Source of the DNA: TMP-86 sp039807285
GTDB taxonomy: Bacteria > Pseudomonadota > Gammaproteobacteria > Steroidobacterales > Steroidobacteraceae
Direction: 5' to 3'
NCBI GenBank assembly: GCA_044226785.1
Contig: JBGAGK010000003.1
Location: 162,327-226,326 of the forward strand
DNA: 64,000 bases
This document shows, piece after piece, positions 55,849 to 64,000 of the stretch. The notes below the pieces were generated by a model. It saw only the letters and a list, made by a program, of their open reading frames with translations, made no database searches and had not been told where the DNA came from. Position numbers and translations under genes: made by a program. Numbering within the stretch: position 1 is the first letter of the stretch; each line of letters begins with the position of its first letter.

Positions 55849-56583
55849 TCAAGCCGCCGGTGCCGGCGCAGCTGCCGGCGCAGCCGGAGCGGCCTCGTTC
55901 GGCTTCGTGGCATCCGGCGCTTCCGCCTCTGCGACCTCCTCGGGCTGGGCGAACACCTCACCCTTGAAGATCCAGACCTTGATGCCGATCACGCCATAGG
56001 TCGTGCGGGCTTCGGCCAGACCGTAGTCGATATCGGCCCGGTAAGTGTGCAGCGGCACGCGACCCTCACGGGTGCTCTCGGTCCTGGCGATCTCGGATCC
56101 GTTCAGGCGCCCCGAGATGCGCACCTTCACACCCAGTGCACCCGAGCGCATGGTGTTGGTGACTGCGCGCTTCATCGCGCGGCGGAACATCACGCGCTTT
56201 TCCAGCTGCTGGGCGATGCCCTCGGCCACGAGCTGGGCATCCAGTTCGGGCTTCCTGATCTCGGCGATGTTGATGCGCACGTCGGGAATGGTCATGCCCA
56301 GCATCCGGGCGACGGCGCCGCGCAGCTTTTCGATATCCTCGCCCTTCTTGCCGATCACGATGCCGGGACGGGCGGTGTGGATCGTGATGTTTGCGCGGCG
56401 TGCGGCGCGCTCGATGTGGATGTGGCTGACCGAGGCATCAGCCAGCTTCTTCTTCAGCAATGTGCGCACCAGATGATCGGCGTGGATGTTCGGCGCGAAA
56501 CTCTTCGAGTTTGCGTACCACTTCGACGACCACTCGCGCGTGATGCCAAGACGAATGCCTACCGGATTTACTTTCTGACCCAT
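55849..56583 (-). CDS. rpsC: 30S ribosomal protein S3
   Basis: 244 aa. The type-2 KH domain (IHTARPGIVIGKKGEDIEKL) and the C-terminal S3 domain (IARTESTREGRVPLHTYRAD) are present. An Ala/Pro tail after residue 220 (AAPAAPAAAPAPAA) is a lineage feature. Confidence 0.97.
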   Translation of the reverse strand: MGQKVNPVGIRLGITREWSSKWYANSKSFAPNIHADHLVRTLLKKKLADASVSHIHIERAARRANITIHTARPGIVIGKKGEDIEKLRGAVARMLGMTIPDVRINIAEIRKPELDAQLVAEGIAQQLEKRVMFRRAMKRAVTNTMRSGALGVKVRISGRLNGSEIARTESTREGRVPLHTYRADIDYGLAEARTTYGVIGIKVWIFKGEVFAQPEEVAEAEAPDATKPNEAAPAAPAAAPAPAA

Positions 56584-56589
56584 GAGTTC

Positions 56590-56928
56590 TCAAGCCTTTC
56601 CGTCGGACACTTGAACCGTGATGTGACTGTTGCGTTTCTGGATGCGCACGCCCCGGCCCTTGGCGCGGGCCTGGAATCGCTTGAACATCGGCGCGGCGGC
56701 GACCTGCACCTCGCTCACCTTGAGCTCATCCACGTCGGCGTTGAAATTGTTGTAGGCGTTGGCGATGGCCGAGTCCAGCACCTTGAGCACCACACGCGCA
56801 CCTTTCTGCGGCATGAACTTCAGGGTATTGACCGCCAATGTCACCGGCTTGCCGCGGATGGTGTCGACCACCAGCCGGCATTTCTGCGGCGAAATGCGTG
56901 CGTAACGCAACACTGCCTTGGTCTGCAT
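56590..56928 (-). CDS. rplV: 50S ribosomal protein L22
   Basis: 112 aa. RYARISPQKCRLVVDTIRGK and the tunnel loop region RFQARAKGRGVRIQKRNSHI are typical. Loop changes here cause macrolide resistance in other species; none is judged. Confidence 0.97.
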   Translation of the reverse strand: MQTKAVLRYARISPQKCRLVVDTIRGKPVTLAVNTLKFMPQKGARVVLKVLDSAIANAYNNFNADVDELKVSEVQVAAAPMFKRFQARAKGRGVRIQKRNSHITVQVSDGKA

Positions 56929-56931
56929 GCG

Positions 56932-57213
56932 CTACTCCCCGGCCGCCACTTTCTTGTCGCCCGAGTGCGCCTTGAAGGTGCGCGTCGGAGCAAACTCGCC
57001 GAGCTTGTGGCCGACCATGTTTTCCGACACCAGTACCGGCACGTGCAGGCGGCCGTTATGCACGGCGATGGTCAGACCCACCATGTCGGGAATGATCATC
57101 GAGCGGCGCGACCAGGTCTTGATCGGGCGGCGATCGTTCTTCTGTACGGCGGTCTGCACCTTGGCGTTCAGGTGCAGGTCGACAAACGGGCCTTTTTTCA
57201 GCGAACGGGGCAC
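56932..57213 (-). CDS. rpsS: 30S ribosomal protein S19
   Basis: 93 aa: PRSLKKGPFVDLHLNAKVQT and MVGHKLGEFAPTRTFKAHSG are standard. It is in the head of the small subunit with S13. Confidence 0.97.
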   Translation of the reverse strand: MPRSLKKGPFVDLHLNAKVQTAVQKNDRRPIKTWSRRSMIIPDMVGLTIAVHNGRLHVPVLVSENMVGHKLGEFAPTRTFKAHSGDKKVAAGE

Positions 57214-57228
57214 GGTTACTCCTCGATC

Positions 57229-58056
57229 CTATTTCTTGCGGCGCTGGACGATCATGCCGTCGGTGCGCTTGTTGCGGCGGGTCTTCTTGCCCTTGGTCTG
57301 CAGGCCCCAGGGACTGACGGGATGCGGATTGCCCTGACCGGACTTGCCCTCACCACCGCCATGAGGGTGGTCCACCGGATTCATCACCACACCACGCACG
57401 GTCGGACGAACGCCCTTCCAGCGGATGGCACCGGCCTTGCCGTACACACGAAGGTTGTGTTCATCGTTGCCGATCTCGCCGATGGTGGCGCGGCAGTCGA
57501 TATGGACCTTGCGCATCTCTCCCGACTTCAGTCGCACGGTGCCGTACAGGCCTTCGCGCGCCGCGAACTGGGCAGATGCGCCGGCGCTTCGGGCCAGCTG
57601 ACCACCATGACCGACCTTCAGCTCGATGTTGTGGATGGTGCTGCCCACGGGGATGTGCCGCAGAGGCATGGCGTTGCCCGGCTTGATGGGCGCATCGGAA
57701 CCCGAGCGGATCTCGTCGCCGCTCCGCACGCCCTTGGGCGCCAGGATGTAGCGGCGCTCGCCGTCCTTGTACAGGACCAGTGCCAGATGGGCCGTGCGGT
57801 TCGGATCGTATTCCAGGCGCTCCACCACACCCGCGATGCCGTCCTTGTCGCGCTTGAAGTCAATGATGCGGTAGCGCTGCTTGTGGCCGCCGCCGATGTG
57901 CCGCGTGGTCTGACGGCCCGAGTGATTGCGCGCGCCGGAGCGGTTCTTCTTCTCCGTGAGCGACGCCAGCGGTCCGCCCTTGTGCAGATGCGAACGATCC
58001 ACCTTGACCACGAAACGGGTACCCGGCGAGGTGGGTTTCATCTTGATGAGTGCCAT
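57229..58056 (-). CDS. rplB: 50S ribosomal protein L2
   Basis: 275 aa. GGGHKQRYRIIDFKRDKDGI and the conserved MNPVDHPHGGGEG loop near the peptidyl-transferase centre are clear. Confidence 0.98.
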   Translation of the reverse strand: MALIKMKPTSPGTRFVVKVDRSHLHKGGPLASLTEKKNRSGARNHSGRQTTRHIGGGHKQRYRIIDFKRDKDGIAGVVERLEYDPNRTAHLALVLYKDGERRYILAPKGVRSGDEIRSGSDAPIKPGNAMPLRHIPVGSTIHNIELKVGHGGQLARSAGASAQFAAREGLYGTVRLKSGEMRKVHIDCRATIGEIGNDEHNLRVYGKAGAIRWKGVRPTVRGVVMNPVDHPHGGGEGKSGQGNPHPVSPWGLQTKGKKTRRNKRTDGMIVQRRKK

Positions 58057-58067
58057 CTGCGAACTCC

Positions 58068-58367
58068 CTACTTCGCCGTGCCGGTGAAGTCGATGGTCTG
58101 CCCGCTGGCCAGCCGCACATAAGCCTTCTTGAAGCCACTGCGCTTGCCCGCGATGTTGCGGAACCGCCGGGTCTTGGCCGGGCGGTTGAGTACGTTGACG
58201 CCCTCGACCTTGACCTCGAACATCAGCTCCACCGCAGCCTTGACCTCGCCGCGCGTGGCGTCGCCGGCCACGCGAAACACGTACTGCCCCGCCTTGTCGG
58301 CGGCGTTCGCGCTCTTTTCGGACACGTGCGGCTGAATCAGCACGTTCATGAGTCGTTCCTTATTCAT
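58068..58367 (-). CDS. rplW: 50S ribosomal protein L23
   Basis: 99 aa from ATG 58367; the start NKERLMNVLIQPHVSEKS lines up with E. coli IREERLLKVLRAPHVSEK. It is the docking site at the tunnel exit for trigger factor and SRP. The ATG overlaps the rplD stop (ATGAATAA). Confidence 0.96.
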   Translation of the reverse strand: MNKERLMNVLIQPHVSEKSANAADKAGQYVFRVAGDATRGEVKAAVELMFEVKVEGVNVLNRPAKTRRFRNIAGKRSGFKKAYVRLASGQTIDFTGTAK

Positions 58368-58983
58368 GGGCCGCACCCAGGCGTTGTTCCAGAAGTTTCA
58401 GGGCACCCGCGGTCGCCAGCACCTTGTCATGCCTGATCAGGCTCACCGGATCCAGCGAGGCCACCGGCAACACCTCCACGTGGGGCAGATTGCGGGCCGC
58501 CAGGAACAGTTTCTCCTCGAAGGCCTCCACCAGGATCAGCGCACGCGTCAGGCCGAGCTCGGAGAGTTTGCTGACCAGCATCTTCGTCTTGGGGGCCGGC
58601 AGCTCCAGCGAAGGTACCGCCACCACGCGGCCCTGCCGCAGGAGCTCCGACACCATGCTCTGAAGGGCCGCCCGGTACATCTTGCGGTTGACCTTCTGGG
58701 AAAAGTCCCGGGGACGCGCCGCGAATGCCCGGCCGCCGCCCACCCAGATGGGACTGCGGTTGGAACCGGCGCGCGCCTGGCCCGTGCCTTTCTGGCTCCA
58801 GGGCTTCTTGCCGCCGCCTCGCACTTCGGCCCGGGTCTTCTGCGCCTTGGTGCCAGCACGGCCGGCGGCCATGTAGGCAGTCACGACCTGGTGGATCAGG
58901 GCTTCATTGTAGGCACGGCCGAAGGCCTCATCCGAAAGATCGATGGGCGCCGCGTTGGCCGACTGATGCATTTCGAGCTTCAT
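58360..58983 (-). CDS. rplD: 50S ribosomal protein L4
   Basis: 207 aa from ATG 58983, 1 bp after the rplC stop. It has the basic tunnel loop (KKPWSQKGTGQARAGSNRSP). In E. coli L4 represses the S10 operon through its leader; hairpins in the leader here leave that open. Confidence 0.96.
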   Translation of the reverse strand: MKLEMHQSANAAPIDLSDEAFGRAYNEALIHQVVTAYMAAGRAGTKAQKTRAEVRGGGKKPWSQKGTGQARAGSNRSPIWVGGGRAFAARPRDFSQKVNRKMYRAALQSMVSELLRQGRVVAVPSLELPAPKTKMLVSKLSELGLTRALILVEAFEEKLFLAARNLPHVEVLPVASLDPVSLIRHDKVLATAGALKLLEQRLGAAHE

Positions 58984-58984
58984 G

Positions 58985-59728
58985 CTATTTCTTCTCGGCC
59001 TTGGCTGGCTTGGATCCACCGGCCGGCCTGGCCCCTGCAGCCGGAGCCGCCGCCTTGTTCGGTGTCAGCTTGTTTCGCCGGGCCTGGCCGACGGCCTTGA
59101 CCGACGGGCGTACGATGACCCGGCCGCCTTCCGCCCCGGGCACAGCGCCCGAAATCAGCAGCAGGTTGCGGGCCGCATCGATCTGCACGACCTTGAGGTT
59201 CTCGATGGTGCGATTCACCACACCCATGTGCCCCGACATGCGCTTGCCCTTGAAGACCCGACCCGGGGTCTGGCGCTGGCCGATCGAGCCTGGCGAACGG
59301 TGTGAAACCGAATTGCCATGGGTCTTGCGGCCACCCTTGAAATTGTGGCGCTTCATGGTGCCGGCGAAGCCCTTGCCGATGGTGGTTCCGGTGACATCGA
59401 CCACCTGGCCCACGCTGAAGATGTCCACCTTGATTTCCGCCCCGGGCGCGTACTTGTCCTGGTCGGCCTTGCCGATGCGGAACTCCCGGGCGGACGAACC
59501 CGCCGCCACCTTGGCCTTGGCGTAGTGCCCGGTGAGCGCCTTGGTGACGCGCGAGGCACGCCGTGACCCAGTCGTGACCTGGATGGCCGCGTAGCCCTCA
59601 TGCTGCTCGGATTTGACCTGCGAGACCCGGTTCGGGAGCGCCTCGATGACGGTCACGGGAACAGCCGCACCGGCGTCATTGTAAATACGGGTCATGCCGC
59701 ACTTGCGGCCAACCAGACCGATTGACAT
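58985..59728 (-). CDS. rplC: 50S ribosomal protein L3
   Basis: 247 aa from ATG 59728 (SIGLVGRKCGMTRIYNDAGA). GNSVSHRSPGSIGQRQTPGR forms the central extension near the peptidyl-transferase centre. A 30-residue Lys/Ala/Pro tail (AAAPAAGARPAGGSKPAKAE) exceeds the E. coli length (209 aa). It is the first gene of this operon; rpsJ is not in front of it. Confidence 0.97.
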   Translation of the reverse strand: MSIGLVGRKCGMTRIYNDAGAAVPVTVIEALPNRVSQVKSEQHEGYAAIQVTTGSRRASRVTKALTGHYAKAKVAAGSSAREFRIGKADQDKYAPGAEIKVDIFSVGQVVDVTGTTIGKGFAGTMKRHNFKGGRKTHGNSVSHRSPGSIGQRQTPGRVFKGKRMSGHMGVVNRTIENLKVVQIDAARNLLLISGAVPGAEGGRVIVRPSVKAVGQARRNKLTPNKAAAPAAGARPAGGSKPAKAEKK

Positions 59729-59751
59729 CTTTGACCTCTGTCCTCTCACCG

Positions 59752-59773
59752 CGAGTGCTGCGATTGGCACTCG
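59752..59773 (-). promoter_or_regulatory. Leader hairpin near rplC
   Basis: A perfect 7-bp stem (CGAGTGC/GCACTCG, 8-nt loop) 24 bp before the rplC ATG. It could influence translation or be part of an autoregulatory leader; no known L4 leader is recognised. Confidence 0.4.
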
Positions 59774-59847
59774 CTGTCATGAACCGGTTCGGCGGTCTGG
59801 ACGCCACCCCAGCACCCTGGAAACGGATGACTGGCGTGCGCACCCAC

Positions 59848-59874
59848 GCGCTCCGACCCGAAAAAACGGAGCGC
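59848..59874 (-). promoter_or_regulatory. 5'-terminal hairpin of the ribosomal leader
   Basis: An 8-bp stem GCGCTCCG/CGGAGCGC with an 11-nt loop containing TTTTTT on the transcript strand. It lies immediately after the -10 element, so it would be at the very 5' end of the transcript, where it could protect or regulate it. Confidence 0.55.
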
Positions 59875-59876
59875 GG

Positions 59877-59904
59877 ATTATACGTGAGCCGTGACGAAGG
59901 TCAA
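59877..59904 (-). promoter_or_regulatory. Promoter of the rplC operon
   Basis: On the minus strand TTGACC (59899-59904), a 16-bp spacer and TATAAT (59877-59882) form a near-consensus sigma-70 promoter about 150 bp before rplC. Transcription would start near 59870 and run through the L3-to-L36 genes. The stretch 59905-60014 shows no gene. Confidence 0.85.
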
Positions 59905-60014
59905 ATTTGATGGTCGGCGAGACCCGTCCGCCGGGCCTGTCGCCCCGAAAACCGGTTCTGATGCCCCTGCGCGCCGGCCCTCCTCCCCTGCCATGGGCTG
60001 CCGCAAGGAATCCG

Positions 60015-61676
60015 TCAGGGAGCCAGCGCCTGCGCCGTGACGAACCGCGGCCGGATGTCGACGGGAAGATCCTTCAGGCGCGCCAGCGCCGCGGCCACCG
60101 GCGGGCGAATCACCATCATCTTCTCGCTCAGCGCCTTGGCACGTGCGTAGTCCCCGGTCGCCTGAATGGTCATGATCTCGTGCACAAGTCCTTCGATCGC
60201 CTTCCTGATGCGCGAGAAATCCACGGCGAATGTGCCGTCGGCCTGTATTCGCACGGCGCCGGCATCGAGCAGGTGGTTCAACTGCAGCGCCATGCCCTTG
60301 GCATGCGCCTCGGTGAGGCCGAAACGCAGGGTGCGGAATGCCGATGCGAGAAAGGTCACGCAGGTCGCGTGCTCATCGGCCCCGGGAAGGACTCCGTCGT
60401 CCATCAGTTGCTGCAACGCCCACAGGCCCGAGACGTCCGCCTTGGCTTCCTCCAGCGGGCCGTTGAGCTCCTTCAGTTCCTGTCGCACGGTGCTGGCCCT
60501 GCCTCGCACCTCGATGGTCTGCGGCCCGAGGCCATGCATCAGTTCGTGCATCAGGATATGCGTGAAGAACGGATCGAAGGCCACCAGCGGCTGGTCGGCC
60601 GCAGCCAGCGTCAGTTTCGCCACCGGCAGCAGCACATGCTCGAACTTGGCACGCTGGAAATTCTTGAGCATCACTCGCTTTGAACCCTTGGCCGCCACCA
60701 CGCGCTCGTCGTTGGGCAGATTGAATGCCGCAGTCTGCACGCCATGGTTGCCATCGCCGGCGGCGAACACCACATTGACCACGCGGATCGGTGCCGCACC
60801 GCCCAGCTTCTTGCGGTACTTCGGATCGATGGGCAGGCGATCCTCCAGGCTCTGCAGGCGGGAAGCGAAACGCACCAGCTTTTCACTCTCCTGCGCGTCG
60901 TTGACCGTGATGAAGGCCTCGAAGGCCGCCTTGTAATTGAACCAGCGGTCCTCGTAGACCTCGTAGGGCCCGATCGTCGGTTCAATGCTGGCATCCAGAT
61001 CCATCCACGCCATGTCGCTCGCGTAGTAGTCGTTGCTGGCAAGTGCTTCAGCCCGTTTCACCAGGAACTCACGCAGCGAGGCCTGTCGGGTCTGTGCTGC
61101 GGCGGCACGCAGCCAGCGTGCGACCTGCTGCAGCTCACCCTGGTATTCCACGCTGTAGGGCACGGCCATGAAGCTCCCGTCGGGAGCCCGGCGGATGGTG
61201 GTGAAGAAACCCGTAGCCGCCTCACGCTGCGCTTCAGGCAGCGAGGAGAACCAGGCCTGGACCGAGGCCTTGTCCGCATCCGGCGGGTAGAAATTCGCAC
61301 CATCCGGTTTTTCGCCCACGCCGGGAATGAAGGGCTGGTCATGATCCAGCCTTGACCAGGGCTGCTTGTTCAGCAGGAAGTAGTCCAGCCGCGCCCGGCC
61401 CAGAGCGGAATCATCGCCCGCGAGCTGCAGCAGGAGCGATGTGTTGTCCGGCGAAACCTGGGTGAGGTAGAGGCCGTCGATGATGCGCGCTGCCTTCACC
61501 AGGTCCGCAAGCGCCGCCCGCTCGTTGTCAGGCAGCAACCCCAGATCGACCTTGATGTCCACCGGCGCGAAACGCGCACTCATCCTGGCCAGTTCTGCTG
61601 CATCGGGACTGTGAGCCGATGCGCCGAGACTGATTCCGCTCATGAACAGGCCGGCCGTGATGACGGATCGCAACAT
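60015..61676 (-). CDS. M49-like (dipeptidyl-peptidase III type) metallopeptidase, exported
   Basis: 553 aa from ATG 61676 with GGAG upstream. A signal peptide (MLRSVITAGLFMSGISLGAS) precedes the domain. The zinc motif HELMHGLGP is at about 377-385, and LEEAKADVSGLWALQQL near 410 supplies the third ligand. This pattern belongs to the group related to dipeptidyl-peptidase III, here with HExxH instead of the HExxxH of classical M49. It would act in the periplasm on peptides. It follows the BadF-type kinase gene by 49 bp on the same strand. Confidence 0.85.
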   Translation of the reverse strand: MLRSVITAGLFMSGISLGASAHSPDAAELARMSARFAPVDIKVDLGLLPDNERAALADLVKAARIIDGLYLTQVSPDNTSLLLQLAGDDSALGRARLDYFLLNKQPWSRLDHDQPFIPGVGEKPDGANFYPPDADKASVQAWFSSLPEAQREAATGFFTTIRRAPDGSFMAVPYSVEYQGELQQVARWLRAAAAQTRQASLREFLVKRAEALASNDYYASDMAWMDLDASIEPTIGPYEVYEDRWFNYKAAFEAFITVNDAQESEKLVRFASRLQSLEDRLPIDPKYRKKLGGAAPIRVVNVVFAAGDGNHGVQTAAFNLPNDERVVAAKGSKRVMLKNFQRAKFEHVLLPVAKLTLAAADQPLVAFDPFFTHILMHELMHGLGPQTIEVRGRASTVRQELKELNGPLEEAKADVSGLWALQQLMDDGVLPGADEHATCVTFLASAFRTLRFGLTEAHAKGMALQLNHLLDAGAVRIQADGTFAVDFSRIRKAIEGLVHEIMTIQATGDYARAKALSEKMMVIRPPVAAALARLKDLPVDIRPRFVTAQALAP

Positions 61677-61725
61677 GGAGAACTCCACGTGATGACACTC
61701 GCGCCTGCCACCAGTGTATTGGAAT

Positions 61726-62709
61726 TCAAGGCAGGGTGCAGGAGGCGGCGGCCAGGGTGCTGATCGCGCGCTGATCGAGCGGCGCTCCGCTCAGTCTTGC
61801 GGCGTACAGCGCCGCTCCAGCCTCCGGCGGCAGGCGCGGCGGAACCAGCCGGTACCGGGCCGCGCGCAGTAACAATGCCGCCTCGAACGGGACGCGCATC
61901 AGATCACCCAGTTCGAACATGCCGCCGGTGCAGGACACCGGCAGCTCCACCCCGGAAGGCACGCCCAACCTGAGACGGACAGCTTCCACGATGTCCACCA
62001 GCTCCGCGGCACCCTGATGGAACAGGGCCCTTGCTTCAGGATCGCCTTCCCTGGCCGCCAGCGCCACCAGCTTCGACAGCTGCGCGAACTGACTGCGCTG
62101 CGCCGCTTCCTTGCCGTAGATGGCCGCACACAGCTCCAGATCCTCGGTGATCCCGAAATGGTTTCGCACCTTCCCGTACAGGACACTTCGATGGGTACGG
62201 CCGTCGCTCATGCGCGAAAACAGGCGCAGACCCTCGCGCGCCAGCCAGAAGGCCGAGCCTTCGTCGCTGAACAGCTCACCCCAGCCGCCGGCCCGGGCAC
62301 TCTGCCCGGCGTACTCACCATAGGCGATGGAACCCGTGCCGGCGACGATGTTGATGCCGTACTCGCCGGCGAGCGCACCTGCCCAGCCACAGATCATGTC
62401 ATTGCCGCAGCGAAACCGGCCCGATGGCAGCGCTGCGGCCGGTGAAGCGTCGAGCTGATGCAGGAGCGAGCGGTCCTCGCCATACGCTGGCAGACCGAAA
62501 AAAGCGTAACTCAGGTTCGCTGCATCCACCTGGCCGAGCGCAAGCACCTTTGCGACTCCCCGCGACAGCATGCCGGCCAGCGCAGCCATGCCGGTCTCCA
62601 GGTGGTACGCGGACCCCTCGTCATGAGCGGCCAGCCGGCTTCCCTGCTCGTCGATGAGGAGGAACCGTGTCTTGGTTCCTCCGCCATCGACTCCGAGAAA
62701 CGTCCTCAT
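61726..62709 (-). CDS. BadF/BadG-type amino-sugar kinase
   Basis: 327 aa from ATG 62709, overlapping the stop of the SIS gene by 4 nt (ATGA). The ASKHA ATPase start FLGVDGGGTKTRFLLID and the GINIVAGTGSIAYGEYAG loop place it with N-acetylglucosamine kinase-like proteins. Next to AgaS and a TonB receptor, it probably phosphorylates GlcNAc or GalNAc after uptake. Exact sugar not decidable here. Confidence 0.85.
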   Translation of the reverse strand: MRTFLGVDGGGTKTRFLLIDEQGSRLAAHDEGSAYHLETGMAALAGMLSRGVAKVLALGQVDAANLSYAFFGLPAYGEDRSLLHQLDASPAAALPSGRFRCGNDMICGWAGALAGEYGINIVAGTGSIAYGEYAGQSARAGGWGELFSDEGSAFWLAREGLRLFSRMSDGRTHRSVLYGKVRNHFGITEDLELCAAIYGKEAAQRSQFAQLSKLVALAAREGDPEARALFHQGAAELVDIVEAVRLRLGVPSGVELPVSCTGGMFELGDLMRVPFEAALLLRAARYRLVPPRLPPEAGAALYAARLSGAPLDQRAISTLAAASCTLP

Positions 62710-63842
62710 CGCACTGCGCCGAACGGGTGGATGGTGACGCCCTTCACCACCCGGTTCACGGTGCCTGCGGCATTCGGCCGGTCCGGCGAGAGCCCGAGCG
62801 AGATCGAGCGCCGCATGGCGAGCGATTGCGCGAACACGACGCAGGGCAGGCACAGTTCCAGATCTCCCGGCCGGTGGGAGCTGCCCGCATCACCGAGCAC
62901 ATGCGTGTCCGGATGCTCCGGCAGGCCGGGTCGGCCGGACAGTGCCACCACGCGAGTCGCCACGGCATCGCTGCGAAGTTCGCGCAGCAGGTCCAGTTCG
63001 TATCTTCGGGTGTGCTCATCATTGCTCAGGAACATCACCACCAGTGTTCGCCGGTTCACGAAAGTCTTCGGGCCATGGCGAAAGCCCAGCGCGGAATCGG
63101 CCAGCGAAACGACCTGCCCGTCGGTGAGTTCAAGCATCTTGAGCGCCGCCTCACACGCGAGGCCCTTCAGTTCATTGCTGCCCAGGTACACCACACGCTC
63201 GAACTCCGCCTCCACCAGCTCCCGCAGGAGTTTCACCCAGGTTTCAAGCACCTGCCGCGCAAGCACGCCGGGCTGCACGACACCAGGTCCCTGCGCCGGC
63301 ATGACGCCCATCGCCACCGCCGCCGCGAGGAGCATGCAGCTGAAGCTCGAAGTCATGGCAAAGCTCTGATCGTTGGTAGCCGGCGGCAGCAGCAGGGCGA
63401 AGGCGTTGCTCATGGCGCCGGCGCGCCGGAAAAGTTCGCCGTCGCGGTTGCAGGTCACGATGAGGTGGGCGCGGTGTGCCACGAGCTGTTCGGCAAGGTC
63501 CACCGCAGCGACACTCTCGGGGCTGTTGCCGGAGCGGGCGAAGGATACCAGCAGCGTTCGCGGGGACGATGACAGCCAGGTGACGGGGTTCGCCACCAGG
63601 TCCGTGGTGGCCACCGCCTCGACACGCCCGGGCAGGCGTCGCATCAACGCGGGCGCCAGGCACTGTCCGATGAACGCCGAAGAACCGGCGCCGGCCAGCA
63701 CCACTCGCAGCGCGGAGTCCCTGAGCAGCGGCGCCAGGAACGCCTCCAGGCCCGCATCACCGGCGACCTGGCCCGCTACCCGCGGCCACAGGGCCGGCTG
63801 CTGCGCAATTTCCCGCGCGGTGTGCACAGCCCCCTGAGCCAT
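62706..63842 (-). CDS. agaS: AgaS-type SIS-domain sugar-phosphate deaminase/isomerase
   Basis: 378 aa from ATG 63842 (GAGGG upstream). There are two SIS domains. The first includes VVLAGAGSSAFIGQCLAP and LLVSFARSGNSPESVAAVDL, and PATNDQSFAMTSSFSCMLLA is a hallmark of AgaS. The second includes VVYLGSNELKGLACEAALKM. AgaS converts galactosamine-6-phosphate (or a related amino sugar) to a keto sugar phosphate and ammonia. It lies between the TonB receptor and the kinase; the group looks like a GalNAc or GlcNAc utilisation operon. Confidence 0.85.
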   Translation of the reverse strand: MAQGAVHTAREIAQQPALWPRVAGQVAGDAGLEAFLAPLLRDSALRVVLAGAGSSAFIGQCLAPALMRRLPGRVEAVATTDLVANPVTWLSSSPRTLLVSFARSGNSPESVAAVDLAEQLVAHRAHLIVTCNRDGELFRRAGAMSNAFALLLPPATNDQSFAMTSSFSCMLLAAAVAMGVMPAQGPGVVQPGVLARQVLETWVKLLRELVEAEFERVVYLGSNELKGLACEAALKMLELTDGQVVSLADSALGFRHGPKTFVNRRTLVVMFLSNDEHTRRYELDLLRELRSDAVATRVVALSGRPGLPEHPDTHVLGDAGSSHRPGDLELCLPCVVFAQSLAMRRSISLGLSPDRPNAAGTVNRVVKGVTIHPFGAVR

Positions 63843-63853
63843 GTCCTCGACCC

Positions 63854-64000
63854 TCACAACCGGTACGCGGCACCCAGGACGTAGCTGCGCCCATACGCAC
63901 TGTAACCCAGGCCGTTCCCGCTCTGGCTGGCGCCGACACTCTGGCCCGGCGCCCACGGAAGCAAGGGATTGCCATTCAGATAGCTCCGGGTGATCGCATT
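63854..64000 (-). CDS. TonB-dependent receptor, C-terminal end
   Basis: The last 48 codons of a gene running off the right edge. It ends YGRSYVLGAAYRL, the typical terminal beta strand of a TonB-dependent receptor closing with a hydrophobic residue. In amino-sugar operons such receptors import chitin- or GalNAc-derived oligosaccharides. The stop is 11 bp before the agaS start, indicating one operon. Confidence 0.7.
   Translation of the reverse strand, partial: NAITRSYLNGNPLLPWAPGQSVGASQSGNGLGYSAYGRSYVLGAAYRL

Noticed and set aside
55384..58122. Plus-strand open frame of 912 codons
   Set aside because: Antisense to the rpmC-rplW ribosomal genes, with no own ribosome-binding site or recognisable domain.

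Overview
The window is GC-rich, gene-dense bacterial chromosome. Its housekeeping order points to a gammaproteobacterium: secY-rpmJ-rpsM-rpsK-rpsD-rpoA-rplQ, miaB-phoH-ybeY, and ssb-MFS facing uvrA. The T2SS GspC-like protein, TonB receptor, SpvB/RHS proteins and short GC-rich repeats would suit a Xanthomonadales- or Nevskiales-like lineage, but I cannot name the organism.

Bases 1-14.4 kb (mostly minus strand) hold RHS locus 1. A GspC-like PDZ protein precedes a 2398-aa Sec-exported SpvB/FG-GAP/RHS protein ending in an HEYGH zinc-protease motif. Downstream lie two truncated RHS 3' ends (CT2, CT3) that keep the shared core but carry different tips. Each tip is followed by its own exported or lipoprotein gene, the likely immunity partner. 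A decayed IS4-family element (752-2080) has cut one of these lipoprotein genes. Bases 14.6-19.2 kb hold ordinary genes: a small membrane protein, a TPR protein, a periplasmic protein, a CBS protein and a sphingosine-1-phosphate-lyase-like PLP enzyme. Bases 19.2-21.2 kb are a scarred strip with a VapBC module, an AbrB-type antitoxin remnant and repeats.

Bases 21.3-31.7 kb hold RHS locus 2, built the same way: a 2162-aa exported RHS protein with a JAMM/DUF4329-type tip, then two truncated cassettes (CT5, CT6), each with a candidate immunity gene. Across both loci six tips are paired with six exported or membrane partners (one broken). In five of six pairs the partner starts within 4 nt of, or overlaps, the RHS stop. 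Together this looks like a polymorphic toxin-immunity system acting in or beyond the periplasm, with a store of recombinable tips.

Bases 31.9-45.7 kb are housekeeping and metabolic genes: ybeY, phoH, miaB, def, ssb, an MFS transporter, uvrA, a BtuF-like binding protein, an aromatic aminotransferase, an HDOD protein, a GNAT, an Ala-rich lipoprotein and pepQ. Bases 45.7-59.9 kb hold mscL and then the S10-spc-alpha ribosomal clusters (rplC to rplQ, minus strand) with clear promoters; rpsJ is absent from its usual place before rplC. The right end (60-64 kb) holds an M49-like metallopeptidase and an amino-sugar operon (TonB receptor, AgaS-type SIS protein, BadF-type kinase).
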